DNA of 64,000 nucleotides from Hirudo medicinalis. Its lineage: Eukaryota > Annelida > Clitellata > Hirudinida > Hirudinidae. Each line of letters opens with the position of its first letter. Positions within the stretch are counted from its first letter, which is position 1. A program made the translations under genes and the position numbers. Below are positions 12,155-24,902 of this stretch, in pieces. The notes under the pieces were generated by a model, which ran no database searches, was not told the origin of the DNA, and was given only the letters and a program-made list of their open reading frames with translations. Where the stretch lies: NCBI GenBank assembly GCA_011800805.1, contig MPNW01000064.1:470546-534545 (forward strand), given 5' to 3'.

Positions 12155-15089
12155 ATGGCTAATTGATGTTTAAGTTTAGAGACATTATTATTTTTATACT
12201 CTCGGTTTTGTTACTTGCTAATTCATAAATTGCCTCACTATATATCTTGAACTGAGTTAAAAATCTCTTTAAAATGTTTTTAGGATTATTGGTCGATGTT
12301 TGTGTGGAATTGTGTTGCTGATGAGGTTTTTATCCTGAAAGGGCAATAATGTACATTTCCTTTCCATATGTTAAAATAAAATGTGATTTTGGGATAACTA
12401 ATTTTTGGTTAGCCAATGATTTCTTTGTCAGCTATTTTGTAACTTTGAATGATTTTCTTAGTAATGGAAAATAAGTCAGTGGGAAGTAGTTATTTATTAA
12501 GAAGGTATCATAATCGTGTGATGTATTTACTCATTTCTGCTAAGGGTATTTGCCTAGTATTTAATAAATAATAGTCATTTTATGACCAGTTAAGTTCTAT
12601 CCGTGGCTTTCGGATTGTGATGAGGTGGTTCATTCAGGAAATGAGGTTTTGAATTTTGTTAATGCATCATCATTCAAACAATTTTTCTAAATTGCGATTA
12701 ATAGTTATAGATAAAAATTATATTTTTGGTTTCTGGTCGAGCTTGTTCTAATAGCATTTCGTTGCGTCCTTACCGATGCAATCAGGTTTCTGTTAGAAGT
12801 TCTGACAGCCTTGATGCATGGATGGTAATGAGAAGTGAGGATATCAGGAACCAGGAATTTTGAGGGAATCTCGCAGACACTAAGACTTGCACTTGGACAG
12901 TCGATAAACGGACAACAGATGTTCGCCTCGCTTGAGTTTATTGCCGAATCTTGTTAGGGTTTTTAGTATCATTCGTCGAATCAGTTGCTATAAAGAGTTG
13001 GCGAAAGTAAACGGTTTATCATCGGGAGTGCCGTGGTAATGATGTTTACTTGCTCACTTGGAGAGTTTTCTAGTTTATCTTTCTGGTACTTGACATAATT
13101 CGTTGAGGTAGGCTTACGTTTTGATGATAATAGCTAATAAAAGGTATCAACAAGTTGATGAAATCGGGTGATAACAGAAAAGTGTAAGATGAATGGATAG
13201 GCAATTAAAACGAGGGGCAATATGAACAGTGAAACATGGAGAAATGTTGTGTGAGCAGTCCGGACGATTTGGATCACTTAATTTGTTCGTAATTCAGAGA
13301 GCTTGAGACTAATATGAATTGTGCTTCGAAAATCAAAATAATTAATTAAATATATAAACATTTTATCGAATAAGCACATAGTAAATCAAATCGTTGCAAA
13401 GCAAATCCAATATCATAGATTTGTTCTGAAGACTTTCTCCTTTATTAACACTTCACAGAGCAATTATGGATCTTTTTCAAGATGAATTTACCGCTTTATG
13501 ACGCACCTGCTGTCTATCAAGCGATGTTACCGGGTTGTGTGATGCGAATAATGGAATAAAAACAATAATAAAATGACTTGAACATTAGCAACTTACAAAT
13601 GAGCATTAAGATTAATAAATTCATAATAAGTTAAATGTATCGAGTTGTATTTAAAATATTTAGGTCAAATGAAAGGTCTTCCCCATCTGTTAACAAGAAT
13701 ATCGCAAGCATCAGCTGTATTTTGAAGCCTTCAGAATGGATGTATTTATGATATTTTTATCTGCTCATCTTTATCAGTTCCCACCTCTTTCGCTTTCCCT
13801 CACCTTCCCATCACAATCTCACCTTTTTTATTTAATTATCCTTGCACTTTAACTCCGGTTTTATTCGCTTTTAATGATGAACTTTAAGTTTGCATTTGTT
13901 TGTTTAAGAACCAAAATTTAACAATTACTAATGAAAGAAATAGGTTGTAATAAATATTGAACGCTTCCATACTTGTGGATGAATTGTTTGTACTTCTGCA
14001 CATATAGTGACATGTGCTAATCTACCAATACTTGCTGAAGGCACAAGTTCTCTAAGAAGGAATTCATTTTTATATCTTCTTTCAGCGGCTTTTCTGCTCC
14101 TGTCATGAGCGAGAGTATATTTCACATCATAAATTTTCTTCTTGAAATGTTCGAATCATGTGTTGCCAGTTTTTAAGAAAATATTTTTCCAGCACAGTCT
14201 ACCAAGTCGTGTTACATTAATGCAACGATATAACTTAGAATGACAAAATAATAGCAACAATAATCACATATACCTCGACGAAATACAATTATTTTTTTTT
14301 ATAACATCAAATAGTTTCCAAACATCTTATGGTCTAAACGTGACATAGTAAGGAGACACATACAATAAATTGATTATTAGAAATGAATTGTAGGTATTTT
14401 TGTTGTTCGACTATTTACAAGCAGTTCAATTAACTTTAAGCAATAATTAAGAGTCATTCGATTATTAAAAAAAAAAACATTTTTATGTAAGTTTTGCTTC
14501 GTATTATCACACAACTATGTACGAAACAACATTTGAACATTTTTTTTATTAAAGACCAAGTTCACCATTCGTCTTGAAGCAGTAAATCAAATTTATTTTG
14601 TATGTACATTTATTATGTTGAAGTCTTTAAGTAAGCAGGAAAGACATCGGTTAATGATGAAGATGTTTTTCATGCCCATGTGAGCAGATGTGGAATATTT
14701 ATGGAATGGACAGATGAAGGGCCACACGGATGGATTTATGCATTGATGAGTGGAGAGATAACAGTGGCGATGTTGATTGAAATATTGTTGGGAGGTCCAC
14801 TAATGAATTGATTGGTTGATAGATGGAGAATAAATTTAAAGAACTTATGACTGTTGAAAAATATTGAAATCAAAGTGCTCAAAGCACTTGATAATGACTT
14901 ATCCTCAGATAATGACGTATTATCAGCAAGTTAATTTGTCACAGTTGTAGGCGAACTGTGAAAATGAGCCAAACATGTCCGTCACTACAAAATCAATTTA
15001 TGTTTAAAGCATAAACATATTTATACAAGTAACCGGAACATTACCACTAGGTGCACTAGAGCAGAAAGAGCGACTACCTAGGCTGCCGA
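12155..15089. other. Intergenic, nothing recognised beyond a poly(A) signal
   Basis: The first part is the probable 3' UTR of the EFCAB14-like gene, with AATAAA at 12375-12380. The remainder is AT-rich; a 65-codon open frame at 13928-14125 (-) is charged but matches nothing I know. Confidence 0.45.
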
Positions 15090-15099
15090 TTCCCATTTA

Positions 15100-15182
15100 T
15101 CTGGGCGCCGGTAGCAGAGTGGTTGACGCTTTCGCTTTGGTGCGGCCCAGTTAGATGTTCAAATCTTAGCCGCTCGAAAAAG
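15100..15182 (+). repeat. tRNA-derived SINE head
   Basis: A block with tRNA-like internal promoter elements: an A-box-like GTAGCAGAGTGG near 15111 and a B-box-like ATGTTCAAATC near 15154, spaced about as in a tRNA. The flanking acceptor arms do not pair well, so this is read as a degenerate SINE head and not a functional tRNA. Confidence 0.5.
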
Positions 15183-15889
15183 TTTCTATAACTAGCAATT
15201 AGTCGCGTTTGTAATCGCTCTTTTGCCTATTAACTCTTAAAAGATCCATTCCTTTTCACTTCCGAAAATTATCTTTTAGCATTCTCCTTTGTCGATCGGA
15301 AAGGATTCTAACTTCTCGAATCAATCCAGAAATTTAGATGACCTTTTTCAATTTATAGCCTTCTCTGATTAAAATACAATAGCATTAAAAAAAACCACAA
15401 GCGACTCGCAGTTTAACTGATTCAGATCAGACTTCTGATCTTGAACAATAATCAAAGAATTTACGAATTTACATTTTTTTAAAGAATTTACCTTTGAAGA
15501 GAAACTAAATTTTCTTCAAATTCTTGGCCGATTTTTTATATGTATTTTTATGTTTTCAGGAACACACACGGAATTAAGAAATCCACAAAAAAATTGTATT
15601 TTAATTAATTCCTCATCGTTTCACACAATCGGTGATTGCGGCAATAAGAGACCTCTTGCCCTCAGGTAAAGTGGATGGATATAAGCGAGGCAACGTTCAA
15701 AGAGAATGTGCGGAGTCGAAATATTTTTAAGGCACAATTCTTCCGAGGAAAGAGACCACAAAACCCAAGTGAAAATTATTGACCAATAAGACCTTGCAAA
15801 AATATTACGAGCAACTTGGAAAGGATGATAATAAATGTAGGACCAGAAATTTATTTAACCGCTCCACGTTATACACTTCTAAGCAAGTT

Positions 15890-15940
15890 AGTTCAATTTG
15901 ATCTTGGAAAAGCAAAAAAAGGTCATCGAATGACTTCTAC
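15890..15940 (+). repeat. Fragment of a dispersed repeat (GGAAAAGCAAAAAAAGGTCA core)
   Basis: It shares the core 'TCAATTTG...GGAAAAGCAAAAAAAGGTCAT' with copies near 26220, 50060, 50335 and 53100. Only the central part is recognisable here. Confidence 0.45.
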
Positions 15941-18450
15941 AATCAAGTCTGTAGCCAGTTGGGGAGATTTACCCCAGGCTCTTTGATAAAACCTCCCCCA
16001 ATGACAAATTTCTGTATAAGTCCCTGGATAGGATACACCGGAAGAAGTCCATCTCTGAGAACTTCCGGAGTTTTTATGGTCAAAAAGTTCGGAGACGGGG
16101 GACCACTCCTCTGACTTCTGACTTATACCACACATTCCACGTCAAATCAACACAATATCTGACATCACCATCTTGGATTTTGCTAAAATTTGGCACAGAT
16201 GTTAACCTAGATGAGTAAGTTAACAAATTAAAATTTTAGACGTTTTTGTCAATCGGTGTCAGAAATATGGGTTGTTAAACTTTGACCAAATGCCAACACC
16301 TCGCGATGGTTCACAGGCTGTAAGTTTGATTCTAGAGCACTTAGATGGATAATATTTATATAAAATTAAGGGTATTTGAAGGCTCTATTTGGGCAACCTA
16401 CCTAAAATATTTTATTTTCAATATTTAAAAAGATATTGTCAATTAAAAATTTAAGGTAAGTTCGCACAAAAATTCGTTATTGATTTATTTTTCATGTATT
16501 CAGAACATTGTAAAGAACACATATTAACAAGTAATAAGTATCATTATGGGGAAAAGCAACATTGTTCCAAGAAGATTCATCGTGAAGACCTAAGTCTGCA
16601 GGGCAGGGCAGGCTGCAGCCCGGATCTTCATGCATTAGGCGGTTGGAATTCTGAGGACAGCATCTGCAATCCACTCACTCAGACCAATTCTCTTGGAAAA
16701 GGATATTAATCCGTATCCGTCGAAGGTCTTATAAAGGCTCTCTGAGATTGCCTCTCTCCAGTCATGTTTTGATTGCTTTGCCACCGCCGTCCCAAACTTC
16801 CAAAACTCTGTCATGATCAGAGTTTTTATCTCTTAGAACATCAGTCATAAATTCATTCCCTGTCTCAGAGATGATCTCTGTGCATCTTCTTAATAGAATA
16901 CGAGGCATCCATGAAGAATTCCAAAACCTCCAGACTTAACACGAGCATGATAAAACGTGATTGGGACATCCTTTGGAAGATGCAGCCAATGCCTTATTGC
17001 TCCTCTAATTGTGGTCTCTGAGGAAGTCAAAGAACCAAGGGAGACCTCGTCAAAGTTTATCCTATTGACGAGACTTGGTAACATGAAATTTCAAGATATA
17101 AATTCGTTGGCTGGGATTTAAAGGTGCTCTGGATATAGAATGAAGTGATTTTTTAATTTTCTCCTTGATCTACGCGGGTTGCATTCAGGCTCCAATCTGC
17201 CCAGATATTTGTATGATTGAGATACATCTATTGCTTTGATATCCTCGAAATGCAATTTGATATAAGGTATAGGATTGACTACTCAGAGTTTTTCTTTCAG
17301 TGAGTCTAATCTCTTTTTTGTTCTTTCCCCGCATTTTTGTTTTCTGGAATATTCGGCATGATTTATTACCTGAATTATTTTAGATGCAAGTGTTCTTTTT
17401 TCCTTGAATTGTCTCATCGTGACTCCTGGGTGGTTTATCTGGTTTCTTGCTATTGGTGATCTGGGGAATTCGAGTTGAGATCCACTTTTATATTCTTTAT
17501 TAATCAGTGTGCTTTTTGGTTGAGTTTATCGCTTATGAGGTCAGACAGCTCTCTGCTATCCAGATGAATCATCTGATGTTTCAATTTGACTGCACTATCT
17601 ATTATAACTGTGCTACTGTTATCCATTTCATCTGGTCGATCAGTTATGAATGTTTCGATGCTACAGAGTCCTGGAAAGCATTACTTAGAAAGCTCTTATA
17701 GCCAGACTTGTTTCTGATTCTTCTTCTTCGCCTCATACTAATGTCTTGGAAATGCCAAGTGAGAGCTATGCCGATTCTCTTTCTTTCCTGGTCATTCAGT
17801 CCAACTTCGGCTTCTGACATCCTTGTCCAAAGTTCGTTGATACTTCCTGAATTAACCTCATATGATGTCTCACGGTGATCCGAGGCTCCACTCGGCTGGT
17901 AAGCTAATTTCGGCTAATGTTGGATCAAGATGTTCTAGGGAGTTGAATTTTCTGACGCACTGTTGGAGAATAGTTTTGTATTCTGGCTGCCTTCTACGTC
18001 TCCGAATGGCGGCCATTGTTCAGCGTCGTTGGAGTCGTTTATGGAGTTCTATATTGATGAACCTAACTCCTTGTTGCTTTAATTCTATCTCCAACATTGA
18101 CATCACATGAGATTTCTCGTCATTTCATCTGCATTTCCACCAGCTTTTCCCTGAGCGTTTTGCAAGACATTGGATTTGCGATGGATGGTTGCGACTCTAG
18201 TGAATCTTTGTTCCTTTAGGTGTGTTGAACATTACAATATTCACATTTTTGTAGGGCATGTGTTGATATCTCGGAAGGAACGACATTAACATTCACCTGT
18301 GTGGACTGTTGTTCTTAAGGTGCGCGCACATGTCTGCATTGTTTACTTTTAATTGTTTCGAAATCACTTTCGAGTTGGTTTAATTCTCGGAATTTTCAAT
18401 CTCATCAATCAGAAAACAACACCTCAGTCAAATGCACCTCGAGTCACCAA
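15923..18450 (-). mobile_element. Decayed R2-like non-LTR retrotransposon
   Basis: The best evidence lies at about 17160-16890 on the minus strand. A frame reads IRHWLHLPKDVPITFYHARV followed by KSGGFGI, preceded by APLNPSQRIYIL. These correspond to the conserved post-polymerase region of R2-clade reverse transcriptases (APLKPxQR..., then RxWLxLPxDxP...FxHxxVxxGGLGI). Frameshifts and stops interrupt all frames upstream (to about 18450) and downstream, so the element is dead. A frame at 16135-15923 may be the remains of its C-terminal end, but I could not recognise the endonuclease motif. Element ends were not found. Confidence 0.6.
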
Positions 18451-18685
18451 TCTACCTCCTGCTTTTCTGAAGTTGTGACGTCCAAACGAGAGGAGATGTT
18501 GATTTTAGTCTCTCAACTTCAAGTTTTCCTTTTTTAAGTCACCAATAACCTCACAATCCTGAACGGAATGCAGAGGACACGAAATGGTAACAAAAACCAA
18601 AACTGCCGCAAATTTCGAAAATTTACCGAGAATTCGCGAAAACAGTCGCACGACCGCTCGCTCGAGGTTAAACTTAAAAATAAAC

Positions 18686-18800
18686 AATATTATTATTATT
18701 ATTATTATTATTTATTATTAACAACCTCATCATCATCATCACCACCACCACCACCACCATCATCATCATCATTACTATTTCTAATTATTAAAATTATTAT
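18686..18800 (+). repeat. Simple repeats (TTA)n, (TCA)n, (CAC)n
   Basis: Runs of TAT/TTA triplets pass into CAT and CAC triplets and back to ATT. The open frame across them (poly-Tyr, poly-Ser, poly-Pro) is an artefact of the repeats. Confidence 0.9.
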
Positions 18801-18829
18801 TAACTAAATAAAGGGCGATGATTATGAAA

Positions 18830-18975
18830 GGTTGGCCGAATGGGTCGCGTTCCTGCATATGGAGGTAATGACAACATGCATTGCCTCCAGCTCCCTTGGG
18901 AAGGAGCGCTTTATAAATGGTTAACAAAAAGCGCCTTTGACGCTTTGCATATGGCGCTTTACAAATTTATAGTAA
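18830..18975 (+). repeat. LINE/SINE 3'-tail repeat (GCGTTCCTGCATATGG family), copy 1
   Basis: This begins near GTCGCGTTCCTGCATATGG and ends in GACGCTTTGCATATGGCGCTT. Homologous sequence is found at 31283-31412, and its 3' end at about 25790-25845. The 3' end followed by ATT triplets in the 25.8-kb copy resembles tails of CR1/L2-type LINEs and SINEs that borrow them. Confidence 0.6.
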
Positions 18976-19088
18976 ATTTTAGTACATTTATAATGAATTT
19001 GAAGGCGTCGATCAAATAAGGCTGCCATAGTAGCATAGCATGATTACAATATTATAATTCGAAAATTTAAAGTAACAGTTACAAGAAT

Positions 19089-19440
19089 ATTTAAAAGTGA
19101 AATTAAAATTTAAAATACAAATGCCAAATATTTGATTACAGGAATGAAACTAAAATATAACATAAAAGATAAAATGTTGAAGAGCAATTCTAAAATTGCA
19201 ACAAAGGCAACAGATGTAGTTACAATGTATCACCGTTTTCATTCTGACAGTAATGAAATTGTCATTCAGGTGAGCAAACGAATCAACGCCTTGAGTGACA
19301 TCCAGATTAACACCAGAAACAAATCCATCAACTATAACATCTGAGACTCCAGATCCAGATCTTTTATGTTATATTTTATTTTTATTCCTATAATCAAATA
19401 TTTGGCATTTGTATTTTAAATTTTAATTTCACTTTTAAAT
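19089..19440. repeat. Foldback element with 82-bp inverted repeats
   Basis: The left arm 19089-19170 and right arm 19359-19440 are reverse complements over 82 bp with only a few mismatches. They enclose 188 bp with a short open frame that matches nothing known. The AT-rich long terminal inverted repeats suggest a MITE or foldback transposon. A target-site duplication was not clear. Confidence 0.8.
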
Positions 19441-21947
19441 GTTATAATTATAATATTATAATGTTTGCAGCAGACAAAACAATTCCCGCAAAACTTTTTA
19501 AACAAACGTGAGTTTGTATTGATGATCTATCGACGATGATGATGGCGATGTTGATGATAGTTGTGGTGCTGATGTACATCAGTTTGTTTATCTTGTCAGG
19601 AAGTTCCACTGATGCTTCACTCGTGAAAATTCAAAAGAACGATTGAGGATTGTATGAAAAAAGTTAATAAATCTTTTATTAAACGGCGGCAGAAAACCTA
19701 TAAATAGTTTTTAGGGTCCATATTGTATTTTTATAATTTCTTAATAATTAAATAATAAAGTACTAATAAGAAAGTCGTAACTACAAAAATTGACAAATGT
19801 ATGAATTAATAATAATAATAATAATAAATAATTACAGTTAATGTAATGATGCAGAATTTTTTGTAAATGGTTTTTGATTAATTATATGTTCTTGTGAAAG
19901 ACATTTCAATAAATAGCGATTATGGTGATTAGAGAAACCCTTGTACAACTTGTTGAAAACCTCATTATTTATTCTCTAAATAATAAGGCAGAGTAAAATC
20001 GCCCAATCAAAATCTCTCCAACCGCAAAGCTAAAGCGTGATTGGCTGACGGGAAAATAAACATCTTCAACTGTTTCCAGAGGTGGAGTTTATGAAAAATA
20101 ATGTTTAAGATACAATAAACAATAAAAAAAGATACGTGGATAAAGAAATCCAACAAAATGAATAATTTAGGCTACACAAGTTCTCAGCACTTGTTACACA
20201 AACACTCCTTTAGTTCATCTTGGTGAAGTTACGACCACCTGTGTGGGCGCTTTAAATTACAACTGGGTTCAGAAATGTTTGGGATTCGCAACAAAGAAAA
20301 TCCGAGTCAGTGAGTTGTGTGTACAAATTGTTACAAACAAATTATTCAGCTTTCCTAGGAGGCATAAATTGTTTATCGCCAGCTGGACAGTCGATGAAAA
20401 GGTTGAAGAAATCCTATACCTGGGTCAATAGCTTGACGGATGCTCTGATGTCCACTACTTTTCGTATTTATGAATATCTGTTTTCCTGCAAACATTCAGT
20501 GCTGACGTCTTTATTTTTAAATCGTTTGTTTGCAACCTGAACATCCTTGTTATTCATGTGGAAGCAGCGATTCTTACACATTTATTAGCAGAGTTTATTA
20601 AAGAAATATTTGCTCCTAAAATTCATGATGAACTGGATCTAAAATGAAAGCATTTGAAAGCATTTGAATAATTTATTATAATTTTTATAATATTAAGAGG
20701 AATAACTTCTATCAGATAATCTCTAGGTTTAATAACTTAAATGAATAACATAAAAAAATGCACAACATTTAAATAAAGTTGAACATCTTTATCCATTTTT
20801 TACTTTTTAACTTCCATTTTTACTTTTGTACTTCAACCTCATATTTTAAAAGTGTCTTAAACTTCTTGATTGATGGAATAAACTCGAAGGAAATAAAACA
20901 GAATGGCAGTCTTTCGTGCTTTCTGTCATTGAAACATACTATCAGACTTAAAGTTTGAAATATGTGATTGATGTGGGCTGTTATCAAAGTTTGGTGACAA
21001 GTTGTTTGTGTTTGGAGCACGAACTCCTGCTAGACAAAACGTCACTCAGTGACCAGGGAGCTGCAATGGCCAAAGGTCTTGACCTGCATCTGATACTTGC
21101 ACATAAACTTTTATTGCACTCCTTTCGTAATTATGCAGAAATGACATCTCGCAAATGTTATCGATGCAATTTCTAATTAGTCATCTTCATAAATATTTTT
21201 GGATATTTATAATTTTATAAAATAAATGAAACAATCAAGAAAACAACAGACGACAAAAAAATCGTTCTATGTGTTACAAAGAGAAATCATGCATCTTAAG
21301 CTGCTCTTAAATGATGTCCCTTGCTTATTAAACAAAACTGTTTGCAAAATGTAAATTGTTCGCTGGAGCATAACGTATTTCATGAAAGGATGATTTACAT
21401 AAAAATTTGGATGACCAATAGTGTTACAGCATTTGCAACATTTGAAGAGTGATAAGAAATGGATGCATAATGGATAATTGGATTTAACAGTGGAAGTCTT
21501 ATCAGTTAGGCATTCAACAACGTCATAAATAACTTGTTAAACTTTTGATGCCAGGATTTTATTTCCTTTGAAAATTTCATCTCTGTCTACAGAAGTTTAT
21601 TGAGTATTTTGAAGAACTTGTTCGCACTTACTGACGTAGACTGCATGTATTGGTTCTGTCGTTCAATATGGTGATGTTGAATATGGTGACAATGGTGATG
21701 ATAGCGGACCAACCTAAAATGCACGATTGCTATGTTATTGCAACATGATATTATATTTGATTCATTTTATTTGATTTTATTTTATTGAACACAATCACAG
21801 AAAACAAAAAATACTATATAAACATAAAATTGTTTGTATTAAAAATGTAATTCCGAAAGGATATAGACCCTCTTATGGATGATAAAAGAACCACGTTTTT
21901 TATAAAAAGAAAACACAAAACAGCAATTTATAGAGCACAAAAAGGTA
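19441..21947. other. No gene recognised
   Basis: AT-rich sequence with a short (AAT)n run near 19808-19827. Open frames at 20243-20540 and 20955-21176 show no recognisable domain, splice pattern or repeat similarity. Confidence 0.45.
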
Positions 21948-22448
21948 TCAGGTAATGTGAAGTGAATAAATTAAAGTCATCATTAACAGATATTCTTGAT
22001 GGCACATACAAGATTTATAACGATAATAAATGCGATGCCGCACTGATGACTTGCCAAATAAATAAGTGAATGATGATGTCAATAAGTTGTTGACATAGTT
22101 ATACATGAATAATCCTATCTGAAATAAGTTTAATTGATAAATATTTAATAAATTATGTTCGAGAAATTGTAATTTACATGAAGATGAAGGATAAAGGTGA
22201 AATGTAGCACAAATGGAGCGTTTATGAAGTATATGTAATGATTTAAGTCGTTCAAGGCCCATACGATATTGCAATATGAAAGATATGGAAATATTAAAGC
22301 ATATTGTAACATGAGAGAGGTATTCACATCCACATATTATGTTTTTATTAATTTTCGACTTCATACGGCCAGTATGATCTGACCAAGTCAAAGTTTCATT
22401 GACAATAATACCCAAACATTTACAAGAAGAAGCACGATTTATAGACAT
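21948..22448 (-). mobile_element. Non-LTR retrotransposon fragment, C-terminal reverse transcriptase
   Basis: A 166-codon open frame carries the order of motifs found after the catalytic site of Jockey/CR1-like reverse transcriptases: CKCLGIIVNETLTWSDHTGR (thumb start, the KxLGVxID..L.W..H motif), a hydrophobic stretch, a region corresponding to the LQ+RAxR motif (LHILHKRSICATFH), and NIYQLNLFQIGLFMY. It lacks the polymerase core and has no start context. This is a 5'-truncated fossil copy. Confidence 0.75.
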
Positions 22449-22802
22449 GCTTTGAATATGAATATAAGAATCAGCCAGAACATTTCTATTTTTTTAAGGT
22501 TTAATGAGAGTTTGCACAGAATCAATCAAAAACAGAGATAGAAGCACTATTAACATTGTCAAGTAAAATGTCAAGATTGTCTCCATATTGCAACGTTTAC
22601 ACACATTTTTGTCTTACAAATATTTTATTATTTATGTTAAATGATGTCGTTAATGAGCTCTCCAACCGTAGTAAGACGTTGATGTAAACACAATTAAAAC
22701 CTCCTCGAAGTAGGCGGGATATTCTAAACATTGAAGCAGACGATTATTTTCATCATTGGACGACTGAGTGTGTAGTGAGATGGTGAGGAGTTTCAAGTTA
22801 GC

Positions 22803-22810
22803 TATAAATA
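22803..22810 (+). promoter_or_regulatory. Candidate TATA box of the HLX gene
   Basis: TATAAATA stands 215 bp upstream of the HLX start codon, in CTATAAATAGC context. Transcription would start near 22833, giving a 5' UTR of about 190 nt. It rests on sequence alone. Confidence 0.35.
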
Positions 22811-23024
22811 GCATCACTTGTGGCTGGAGTTATCGCAATAGCTAATAAGAAGTGATTTGTGCTAGTTTCTGAATCATCAATCCGAAATCAATATTGAAAA
22901 ATAATTAGTAATTACTTTGTTAATAATATTTCTTAGATTGTTCTCGGTGAGTTCCTTGCTGAAATGTCTTGTGGATGAAGCTACATTGCTTGCTTTCATT
23001 AGATTTCACCGTTAAAGTTGGATC

Positions 23025-24694
23025 ATGCAGTGTAGCACCAAATCTTCAACTTCTGTTGGTCGTAGTGAACAATTTTACCCTTCCTGGAATAAATTTCCAC
23101 CTCCGTGGATTATGTCACAGCGGAAGAGTCCAGGCGTTTACTCTCCTAAGTCTAGTAATGTTGGAAACGACTCATTCCAAGGAGCGTCGTCGCTTTCTTC
23201 AGAATCCTGCGATGAAATGGAATCAACAGAAATTCACCCTTCACCAACTCTCACTTCCTCTCTTTTATCGTCCACATCTTTAACTCCAAAAATTAAAGTC
23301 AAAATAAATAAGTTGAAATTTGGAGTTGATGCCATCTTGGAACCGTCACGTGATAAAAAGGCAGATAAAGAAGGTTGATATTTTTTTATTATTTTTAGTT
23401 TATAATTTTAGTAATATCTCTATTTATTAATAAATACATTTTTTAAAATCTTCGTTAAATATTAATTAATTTTATTACATATATCATGTATTATAACAGA
23501 ACTTTTCTTAAAATTTTCTTTTACTTGTCATGTGATGTGAAAGCTGACGAGGATTACCCTATGATCAGCATGAAAAATTAAAAATGACAATAACTTTAAT
23601 GATTTACATTTCTTATCACAATTAGGAAGTATACCATTTCCAGAATTCCTTCTTGAAGTAATTTTTTTTTAAATTGTAGGTGCTTGCCATCGCATCAATT
23701 TGCAGACGAATCATGCTTCGGACTTCAATTGTTTATCTTTAGCGATAGATTCGAAAAACTCTGCATCGATCGATGAAATCTCGGAAAACGACAATGAATT
23801 TCTATCAAAATCATCTCAGCAATTAGGGAATCAAGGTGGTAACGTATGTCTACCCATCAGCTGCTCGACAAACAGCAAAACGCCTTCAATGACCAGTCAA
23901 TCCATAGCAAGGCTTTTCAGACCCGCTTTTCCATACCAAATGTCTTATCATTCTTCACATATCTCTTCTTTCATTCCGCTACTGTTTGCTCCACTGAGCG
24001 GACGTCAAAGAGTAGAAATGAACGCAGAAGTGAGATTGGCTCAGTATTTGACGCAACAACATGCTTACCATCTCATGGCACGCTCAAGGACATTCCATGA
24101 AAATGCACAAAGTGAGGATCATATATTTTTATTGGGCTTACATCAAGTTTTAATTATTTTATTTTTAATTCAGGTGCTATGAACAGCCAATCTTCGACAC
24201 ATCAGCTATATTCTGGAGCTCTAAGACAAATCCCATCGAATTTATTTCAACCTCCTTTCACAAATGACAGTGGTTGCAACGGAGGGTTCACTTTGTGTAA
24301 TTACCCCGCTACGACCAGCACTGATGGAAACATTAGCAACAACCTGCCTTCGACAACCACCAACTTGAAAAAGAAAAGGTCATGGTCAAGGGCTGTCTTT
24401 TCGAACCTTCAGAGGAAGGGTTTAGAGAAAAGGTTTGAAGTTCAAAAATATGTCACCAAACCTGATAGGAGACAGTTGGCAGCCATGCTTGGACTTACCG
24501 ACGCCCAGGTTAAGGTTTGGTTTCAAAATCGTCGAATGAAATGGCGCCACCTAGAAAAAGCGGCCAACTACAAAAGGCGAGAGAATCTTTTTAACAATTT
24601 AGATGAAAACGGAATTCATAGTGACGTCAGCATCGAGGAGATTAAAAACGAAACTTCATGTGAATTTCCTGATGACGAGAGTCAACAATATTGA
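23025..24694 (+). CDS. HLX: HLX / H2.0-like homeobox transcription factor
   Basis: Three exons, 23025-23373, 23680-24111 and 24174-24694, join in phase 1 at both introns and give 433 aa. The second intron is only 62 bp. The homeodomain (about residues 329-388) contains [32 protein letters not shown] and [16 protein letters not shown]; the [20 protein letters not shown] sequence is diagnostic of the H2.0/HLX class. An N-terminal eh1-like motif, FGVDAIL (residues 99-105), fits Groucho binding as known for this family. The protein is a nuclear DNA-binding regulator; in vertebrates HLX acts in gut mesenchyme and blood, in flies H2.0 in visceral muscle. The whole homeodomain lies in one exon. The exon 1 donor (GTTGAT) is weak but the phase and the predicted Gly codon at the join are consistent. 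A poly(A) signal is at 24897-24902. Confidence 0.92.
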
Positions 24695-24896
24695 TGATAT
24701 TTTAGCTACAATTGTAAATGTACGATGACCTCGAATTTTTCTTTAAACCTGCTGACCGAACTTTGATACCTTTGATCTCGTAAAAGTTCAAATGTTATTT
24801 ATCGCATTTTCTTTTCCTTTTCATTCTAAATGATAAAATGAAGAAAATAGACGTATAAATCTATTCGATTTAGTAAAGATTTGACAAAAACCTGTA

Positions 24897-24902
24897 AATA
24901 AA
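24897..24902 (+). promoter_or_regulatory. Poly(A) signal of HLX
   Basis: AATAAA, 203 bases after the HLX stop codon. Confidence 0.55.

Noticed and set aside
13928..14125. 65-codon basic open frame
   Set aside because: No domain, no splice partners, no similarity; length is unremarkable for a random frame.
18568..18807. 79-codon open frame with poly-Tyr, poly-Ser and poly-Pro
   Set aside because: The frame is open only because of trinucleotide repeats.
21948..22448. A host gene of 166 aa on the minus strand
   Set aside because: The sequence follows the C-terminal reverse transcriptase pattern of non-LTR elements, with no start context or promoter.
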